Positions 59,501 to 64,000 of a DNA stretch of 64,000 nt are shown piece by piece. The notes beneath the pieces are model-generated. The model did not search any database. It was not told the DNA's origin and saw only the letters and a program-made list of their open reading frames with translations. Origin of the DNA: Phoronis australis (lineage: Eukaryota; Phoronida; Phoronidae). The position numbers were made by a program, and so were the translations under genes. How positions within the stretch are numbered: the stretch's first letter is position 1; each line of letters starts with the position of its first letter. Location of the stretch: contig NMRA01000012.1 in the NCBI GenBank assembly GCA_002633005.1, forward strand, positions 1,478,357 through 1,542,356, written 5' to 3'.

Positions 59501-60339
59501 GTTGTGCACCAGATTTTGTTGTTAGGGGACAAACTGTAAGAGACGTAGCAAACACAGTTTGGTTGTCGATGTTTCAACAAATATGCGTTTTAGACTAGGA
59601 TCCGTGGCCCAATCATTATACTCGAAATCAAATTCGAAATCATTTTCACCATTTTCCATTTTATTTTTTGCTCTCTCAAGATTTGTGTCTAGTATTCCGA
59701 AGGAGTAACTTATGGCTCTTCAGTGTCTGCCTGTTTCAGAAATCTGCCGCGGGCCATCATCATTGGTATTCCACTGGTGACGATCCTCTACCTTTTGACC
59801 AACATATCATACTTCACTGTAATGTCTGCTCCGGAACTGCTGGCCTCCAGCGCTGTTGGAGTAGTGAGTAAAAGTCCAAATAAAGCACAGCTGTAAGAGA
59901 ACCGCTGGCAGTACGATACGTCCTAGACTTTCCTGATCCTAATTACAGAATCGTCAGTCGCAGGGTTTGAAAATGAGTTGAATTTTGCGTAACTTTTTCT
60001 CATAAAATAGCGTTAGTTACGGACTGGTGATAACTTAGAAGACGTAGAAATTCAACTGAATTTATAGTTAATGCGAAAACCCTAATGACTTTTCATAGTA
60101 AAGCGCTTTCCGGGATTACATTCGATCGTATTTTTCAGACGTGGGCCGAGCGAGTTATAGGAGGAGCGGCCATCATAATACCCATAGCCGTGGCTGTCTC
60201 TACGTTTGGCGCAGCCAATGGAACTGCGTTTGCCGGCGGTCGCTTGCTCTTCGTATCTGCACGTGAAGGTCACATGATGAGTGTTATCTCAATGGTTCAC
60301 ACTAAACGACTAACTCCAATGCCTTCACTTGTTTTCATA
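47426..60339 (+). CDS. SLC7-family amino-acid transporter, copy C (exons 1-7; 3' end beyond window)
   Basis: The third tandem paralogue. Exons: 47426-47590, 50786-50887, 54271-54513, 56894-57019, 58626-58770, 59740-59863, 60139-60339, each identical in length and phase to copy B, with intact AG/GT sites and no internal stop. The second version of exon 3 is a dead remnant (56189-56425). Conserved residues have changed in the exon-3 segment: CYAELG is CFIELG, GGEYAY is GGGYAY, VIRPSS is VIQPSS. The linker Cys (FDACGPP) is kept. Exons 8-10 are not found before 64000; a 3.2-kb transposon expands intron 7. The reading frame is open, so it may be functional with altered transport, or an early pseudogene. 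Confidence 0.88.
47591..50785 (+). other. Copy C intron 1
   Basis: No gene was recognised. It lacks the LINE and hAT MITE of copy B intron 1. It has a truncated relative of the 263-bp MITE (49178-49340) and a G/C-rich repeat piece near 48255-48325. The 132-codon minus-strand frame 49893-49495 has no recognisable domain. Confidence 0.65.
49178..49340. mobile_element. Truncated relative of the 263-bp MITE at 1640
   Basis: Shared phrases in the same order: AGTCCGAGAAAA(A/C)GAGACAAAAG, CACAATTCACAG, TTGTTAGTAAAAGGCC, ATTCGAGCCCCCA and GGCTGGGTG. The left terminus and the final GCGCGCATG are missing. Confidence 0.65.
50786..50887 (+). CDS. Copy C exon 2
   Basis: The exon follows GCCTTTTAG and ends before GTAACT. 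It is 102 bases. It encodes [19 protein letters not shown] and [11 protein letters not shown]. Confidence 0.92.
51735..52985. repeat. Diverged direct repeat, ~780-bp spacing
   Basis: Phrases recur in order in both halves: TATAAATAACGTCA, GCTGATAGCGCTTG, ACGCCGAAGATACG, TTGGAGACCAGTC, ATCGAGCCATTT or TTCGAGCCATTT, and AAAATGGCC(G/A)CCA(T/C)AGCGCCATCTT. The halves begin near 51735 and 52512. A weaker third partial copy lies around 52290-52490. Confidence 0.65.
53236..53365. repeat. Remnant related to the end of the 16977-20100 transposon
   Basis: CAGTAATTAACAGCGAAAAT, then CCAGGATAATCAACGATCTG and ACTTTTACTAAAAAGTGACA, correspond to the right terminal repeat at 20015-20085. The phrase is present twice in tandem. 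The terminal AGGAG and TTAA are lost. Confidence 0.5.
54271..54513 (+). CDS. Copy C exon 3, version a (diverged)
   Basis: The exon follows CCCATGTAG and ends before GTGAGT. It is 243 bases, same phases as in copy B. It encodes [32 protein letters not shown] and [13 protein letters not shown]. The normally conserved Glu of GGEY is Gly here, and YAE is FIE. Confidence 0.9.
54741..55430. mobile_element. AAGGTTATGTAG-type MITE, interrupted by a hAT MITE
   Basis: It opens ACCTTACGTTTATGTAGGACC and closes TTCTACACAACCTTAA. It lies about 230 bases after exon 3, the same distance as the 21278 copy in copy B, so the two are orthologous within the duplication. A 156-bp element interrupts it at 55256-55411. 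Confidence 0.7.
55256..55411. mobile_element. 156-bp hAT-type MITE
   Basis: The terminal inverted repeats CTGTGCTGTAATGG and, reversed, CAGTGCTGTAGTGG match at 12 of 14 bases. An exact 8-base duplication ATGAGGTT flanks it (55248-55255 and 55412-55419). The interior has GCGCCTACG-type repeats. Copy B lacks it at the equivalent site. Confidence 0.88.
55896..56018. mobile_element. 123-bp foldback MITE
   Basis: The core arms 55916-55945 and 55968-55997 match at 28 of 30 bases reversed (AATTTTGAGAACCAGTTT and AAACTGGTTCTCAAAAT). The outer parts GGTAATGGTC and GACTATTGCC also pair imperfectly. GTCAG flanks both sides (55891-55895 and 56019-56023). It is absent from the matching intron of copy B. 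Confidence 0.72.
56189..56425 (+). pseudogene. Dead second version of exon 3 in copy C
   Basis: It aligns along its length with copy B 24850-25092, but the acceptor AG is now GG, the donor GTAAGT is now GTATTA, a 5-base deletion removes part of the CYAELG codons, and stops such as TAG interrupt (around 56225). The remaining phrases TTCTCAGAGTG and ACTTTCTTTGAC(T)ATTGTGG are unmistakable. It cannot be spliced or translated. Confidence 0.9.
56894..57019 (+). CDS. Copy C exon 4
   Basis: The exon follows AATATTCCAG and ends before GTATGA. It is 126 bases. It encodes [20 protein letters not shown] and GGIIMLAQ. Confidence 0.92.
57090..57220. mobile_element. Dimer of the GGGCGGCGCA palindromic element
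   Basis: Two head-to-tail units (about 57090-57140 and 57146-57220) each start GGGCGG and end with a CCGCCCATG/GCCGTCCATG-like arm after ACTTTTTCAGTGC or TTTTTTCAGTGC. TGTAGCGTA flanks the pair exactly (57081-57089 and 57221-57229), so the dimer inserted as one unit with an 8-9-base target duplication. Confidence 0.75.
57385..57590. repeat. Dispersed ~200-bp repeat, copy 3
   Basis: Shared with 480-700: ACTCAAACTTTTAGCCT, CTTATCTTGAGTTC, AGTAGA(A/G)TAGAAAATGC and GTAAAAAGATT. Confidence 0.6.
57795..58469 (+). mobile_element. Penelope-like element 3' fragment
   Basis: A 675-bp insertion into sequence that is continuous in copy B intron 4. It is flanked by CAAGAACTT (57786-57794) and CAAGAATTT (58470-58478), a likely target duplication. 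The + frame 58003-58257, with the preceding [10 protein letters not shown], gives [47 protein letters not shown]. This is the GIY-YIG endonuclease end of Penelope-like retroelements (YQIxC...VYIGE...LG.R..EH). The reverse transcriptase part is missing, so it is a 5'-truncated, dead copy. Confidence 0.82.
58626..58770 (+). CDS. Copy C exon 5
   Basis: The exon follows CTTCTTCAG and ends before GTAAGT. It is 145 bases. It encodes [27 protein letters not shown] and [19 protein letters not shown] against WAYDGW in copy B is a change in the TM6 substrate segment. Confidence 0.93.
58771..59739 (+). other. Copy C intron 5
   Basis: No gene was recognised. Open frames on both strands around 59105-59598 (including an 89-codon + frame) show no known domain and are not in copy B. 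Confidence 0.6.
59740..59863 (+). CDS. Copy C exon 6
   Basis: The exon follows CTGTTTCAG and ends before GTGAGT. It is 124 bases. It encodes [25 protein letters not shown] and [13 protein letters not shown], unchanged from copy B. Confidence 0.92.
60139..60339 (+). CDS. Copy C exon 7
   Basis: The exon follows ATTTTTCAG and ends before GTAAGT. It is 201 bases. It encodes [39 protein letters not shown] and [15 protein letters not shown]. This is the last exon of copy C inside the window. Confidence 0.92.
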
Positions 60340-61039
60340 GTAAGTCACCCCATGAGAGCTCTAGCCCTGGAATGCCAACTTCCATCTCGTACTGCTGAGG
60401 TTGGATTTTCAAAAATGGCGCCGGTAAAATGGATTTCGCCCAATATCTCCGCTTATGGGTCACTTAGAATGTTGGTTTTTATGGCTACACCTGCATTTCA
60501 CAGGTCAAAGAATTGGAAATTTTAATTTTTTGGGCGCCTTCTTGGATTTGTAAAAATGGCGCCAGTAACATACATTTTCCTCAGTATCTTTGCTCTTGGG
60601 TCACTTAGAATGTTAGTTTTAATGGCTGCACCCACATGTTTGAGGTCAAGAGATCTGAAAATGAGAAACATATTCAAAAATCCATTTATAAGCAGCCACA
60701 ATTTCTAAATGCATTCTTCATGTAATCCGACATATAATAACTATGTTACTTTCCTGTATATTTTGTTCGGAGCTTGTTTCCTTCAAGACACTTAAAACTA
60801 AACCAGTACCTAGACAACTTATTTAGGTTTGAAGAACACAAAAGCATGTTTTTTGTAGTGTCAACAGTCTTTCAAATCTTTGAAATCAGTCTATAGATTT
60901 TTACTATAGCCATCACTGTCACCAGGAATCACATCATCATCACCATTCTGATATTCTGCACTATACTGACATAGATATGTGTAAGATAGGTCCTTTGATC
61001 GGCAAGAGTATATTTGGAAAGAGGAATTGTTTTTGCATT

Positions 61040-62994
61040 GGCATCTAACCATCTCAATGATAACCTCTGGCGCCGGAAGCTCCTCAGTTGTGAGTATTGC
61101 AGCTAGTCATCTTTGCATCTTTGTCCTTGTAAATTCATTCTGCAATGAGTCAAGGAACTCCTGTCAAGCAATGACTGCCTGGCCCCACACTCTGGCTTGA
61201 ATAAACACTCTCAGCATAAATGCTGTTTCAAAGCACCAATGGTTGGTGGACCTTTGTCGCTGTCAGCCATATGTTTACAGAAGAGGTGCCATCTCAGCTC
61301 TGGGATGCTATTTGTGTCTATACCCTGTGGTGAGTATGTACATGTAAAAGGGGCTAATGTGAGAAGAGGTTCACCTGTTACTTCATAAGCAGTACAAAAA
61401 GACTGCTGTGCATTGACATCACCGGTGTTTGCCTTCAAATATATATTCAAACTAAATAATGGACGAGTGTAAAAGCATGAAAATCAGGGAGAGCCTTTGC
61501 CCGGACAGCACCTAATGTTGTCCATATTGGATTCACGTCCACAATCCCAGATGCTATGGGGACTGAAGTATTTCTGAGGAGCCTGTCATAATAGGCAGTG
61601 ACGAGTACCAGTAAATCTATGTCAGGTGAAAAAAAACATTAGCTGAGAATCAGGGACGTTTTGATATGATTCTAGAACTGCATGATGTACAGTGTATTAG
61701 CAATACATCTGCTTTTTCGTGATCGTTTTCTAGATCACGTCGGTTGCTCTTTGTGCATCCTGAAGCTGAAGTAATGGCTATCTTGGCAGAATCATGATTA
61801 TATTCAAGTGTCTTTGCAGACAGATATTCAGTAAGATGAGCCTTTTTTGGTCATGGAAGAGGAAACGGATCATTGTCACGTTTTCCCCGTGTGTGGGTGG
61901 GCGCAGGTTGTTACAGACCGGTGCTAAGAGCTTTCGGTGCGACGATAGACTGAAGACTGGTTCGAGTTAATCCTTTATTAATCCCGACCGTACGTTCACA
62001 AGCCTACTCAAACAAAACGTCCGACGTAATGTCTGTTCTATGCTCCAGCCAGTGCTGCAAAGCCTTGACTTGTGATGAACTTCTGAGACACGTTCAGCAA
62101 CTGTTACACTCGTCGATTCAATAACCTGCTGTCTCTATAGCTGGCTCTCTATTGACTATCGTTGTAACTGCTGATTCTCTTGACTGCAACTCAACTGTAG
62201 TTCTCCTGATTAATTTTCTTGAACTCACCGATTAACTGACTTGATCTTCTTTTGAACTGACTTGATCTGACTAACACAAACCCGTGCTTGTGTATTTATA
62301 GCCTAATGCATCGTTCTTTTGAACTTTTCATCAGTTCAAGCACATTCTAGAACTTTTCTGAATCTACCCAACCATTCTACAAACACATATTAGTCTCTAG
62401 AATATTCCAGACTGCATTAATCACTGTGAAGCGAAAGTCTTCAAGAAAGTTCCACACTATACTGCAGTAAACAAATTACATCATCACCACTGAACTCAGT
62501 TTACTAGAAACTTCCATACTATTCTGTAGTAGACAAATTACATCATCATTGTACTTAACTCGGGGTCATGCCAATCAAACAGAATAACAAAACAAAACAA
62601 TACAACTAAAAATACTGTCAGACTATATTCTGACACTCATTGGGATGTTCTTTATGTAAGTCTCATCTCTTATCTGGTACTGTACTTAACCCTTTCTCAG
62701 TCTCCTTTTTTCTCTTGTGGCTTGTTTCAAAGAGTTGTCTTTGTGGGTGTCAAAAACCAGAATGATATCGTCATAATCTCTAGTTAAGAAAATCACGTCC
62801 ATGCTATCCACACGTGCAGTTCTGTAGCTTGGGTGAACACGCTCATTGGATGTTCTTACTTGTTTTCTGGGTCTAAAACCTCTCTTGCAGCTTGATGACT
62901 GTCCTGTTCTAAGACGTTTGCTTCGGAAAGGTTCTACAGAAGGTGGATTCGATTCGATTGTCTGTGCATGACAGCAATGCCCCACTGGCAGCAA
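61040..62994 (-). pseudogene. Broken transposon protein (uncharacterised family common in invertebrates)
   Basis: Read on the minus strand: DIILVFDTHKDNSLKQATRE (~62760), VQYQIRDETYIKNIPMS (~62690-62640), the LTR insertion, then TEYLSAKTLEYNHDSAKIAI (~61830-61770), DIDLLVLVTAYYDRLL (~61625), GAVRAKALPDFHAFT, YSPQGIDTNSIPELRW, LFCKHMADSDKGPPTIGALK (~61255) and PE(V)IIEMVRCQ (~61065). These phrases match my memory of a long uncharacterised protein family with DTD(V/L)LVL and LRW.LF.K..AES..LPPT motifs, found in many invertebrate genomes. Several frameshifts and stops are present. The function is unknown to me; a nuclease-like fold is only a guess. Confidence 0.6.
61874..62635 (-). mobile_element. 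Solo LTR (762 bp)
   Basis: On the minus strand it starts TGTCAGAATATAG and ends GGGGAAAACGTGACA, the TG...CA form of an LTR. Near-matching 5-base flanks ATCAT (61869-61873) and CTCAT (62636-62640) fit a target duplication. Inside, in the correct order for that strand, are a TATA box (TATAAATACACAAGC, near 62300) and an AATAAA signal (near 61980). No internal retroelement sequence is present, so it is a recombined solo LTR. It interrupts the protein of the surrounding transposon. Confidence 0.8.
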
Positions 62995-63650
62995 AGATTG
63001 CTCTTGTTGTTAGGGTGAATTCATAGTGGCTGAAAGCATGTTTATGGTCAATTTGCCCAGCAGGCTACAACTCCTGTTGTTCTCGTCATTGATCCTCAGC
63101 CTGGTTACTGCCAAGCTTATCTGCCGTCCGACTGTCAAAGGCAAAATGCATTTCCAATGAGTAGAGGAGAACTGGATTCCAAAGTGAACGGTGGAAATAA
63201 TAACGAAATCTTCAAAAGATATGTCTCAAATGTCTTTTCAAAAAGATATAGATATACACTGTAAATATACATGTAGGTTAATGTGCGTTTTTGTGATTCC
63301 TTTAAATGTTCTGGGGGTTCGTATCTGGTATTTAAATCATTTAGATTATATATATCATTTTAGAAATAGTGTTTTTTAATTCCTTACCCCACAAAATGTG
63401 GGTGCAGCCATTAAAACTAACATTCTAAGTGACCCAAGAGCAGAAATACTCTGCTGAGCAAAATGTAATTTACGGGCGCCATTTGGAAAATTTCAAGATG
63501 ACCATCAAGATGGCCGCCAATAAAATTAAAATTTCCATTTCATTGACCTCAGAACTGCAGGTGTAGCCATAAAAACTAACATTCTCAGTGCCCCAAGGGC
63601 GGATACATTGGGCAAAATCTATTTTACCGGCGCCATTTTTGAAAATCCAA

Positions 63651-64000
63651 GATGGCCGCCAAGATGGCCACCGAAAAAATGGAATCAATTATTTTCTGAT
63701 TCGTCATTTCATGAGGTTTACAAAAATGTATAGTTTCCACTTTTCCCAAAAATTCCAATGAATGTCAAAATTTCGGCATAGTGAACCTGACTATACTGTG
63801 GATAGCGCATTACACAGACTACAGCGCAGGACTTTCAGTTTAGAAAGTAAAAAATAGTGATCCCAGTCCATGCAGTGTGTGTTACCGTAAACAAGAGACA
63901 TTGGAACACATTTTACGGTTGTTATGTTGCTAAAGAATGTGGGCTCTGGAAAATAACAATATTCATAACAGAGATACAATCTTAGTTTAAATACCTTTTG
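63651..64000. other. Window end, inside copy C intron 7
   Basis: No exon or repeat with clear ends was seen. Exon 8 of copy C, expected to begin GGTAT(C/A)AT and encode GI(M/I)AIIMIIPGD, is not present up to 64000. Confidence 0.6.

Larger units (their letters stand above)
60401..63650 (-). mobile_element. ~3.25-kb transposon with long inverted ends
   Basis: The left arm (60401 to about 60645) is the reverse complement, with scattered differences, of the right arm (63393-63650). Shared phrases include TTGGATTTTCAAAAATGGCG, TTTTTATGGCTACACCTGCA and TTGGGTCACTTAGAATGTTA. Each arm is itself two ~135-base tandem units. The interior encodes a broken protein on the minus strand, which is split by a solo LTR. 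The exact outer ends and the target duplication were not found. It sits about 60 bases after exon 7 of copy C. Confidence 0.7.

Overview
This is eukaryotic, animal-type genomic DNA: AT-rich, with short exons bounded by GT/AG splice sites in kilobase introns, a 767-base assembly gap, and many degraded transposons. The repeat content (Tx1-like and other LINE fragments, a Penelope-like fragment, THAP-bearing TTAA-flanked elements resembling Kolobok, hAT-type MITEs, a solo LTR) suggests a marine invertebrate. The species cannot be named from the sequence alone.

The only recognisable host genes are three tandem, same-strand (+) copies of a SLC7-family amino-acid transporter, the light chain of heteromeric transporters (b0,+AT/LAT/xCT-like). 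Copy A contributes only its last three coding exons (9-4545). Copy B is complete apart from a missing first (start-codon) exon (13338-35342, 497 visible residues). Copy C begins at 47426; its first seven visible exons lie before 60339, and its last three should lie beyond the window end. Exon lengths and phases are identical between copies. The duplication unit is about 32.5-34 kb, and the spacers and introns also align in patches.

Copy B carries two versions of exon 3 (20809-21051 and 24850-25092). Both are exactly 243 bases long with the same phases, and each encodes the segment with TM3 and the conserved heavy-chain-linking cysteine. This is the layout of mutually exclusive alternative exons. 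In copy C the second version is a dead exon (56189-56425), and the first has changed several conserved residues.

Layout: 1-4545 end of copy A; 4546-13337 spacer with THAP-type elements and MITEs; 13338-35342 copy B, with a LINE in intron 1, a nested pair of TTAA-flanked THAP elements in intron 2, and the gap in intron 4; 35343-47425 spacer with a second LINE fragment, a 179-bp palindrome and an apparent haplotype-duplication assembly artefact; 47426-60339 copy C, with its own MITE and Penelope-like insertions; 60340-64000 intron 7 of copy C, filled by a 3.2-kb inverted-repeat transposon that is itself split by a solo LTR. No tRNA, rRNA or CRISPR array was seen.
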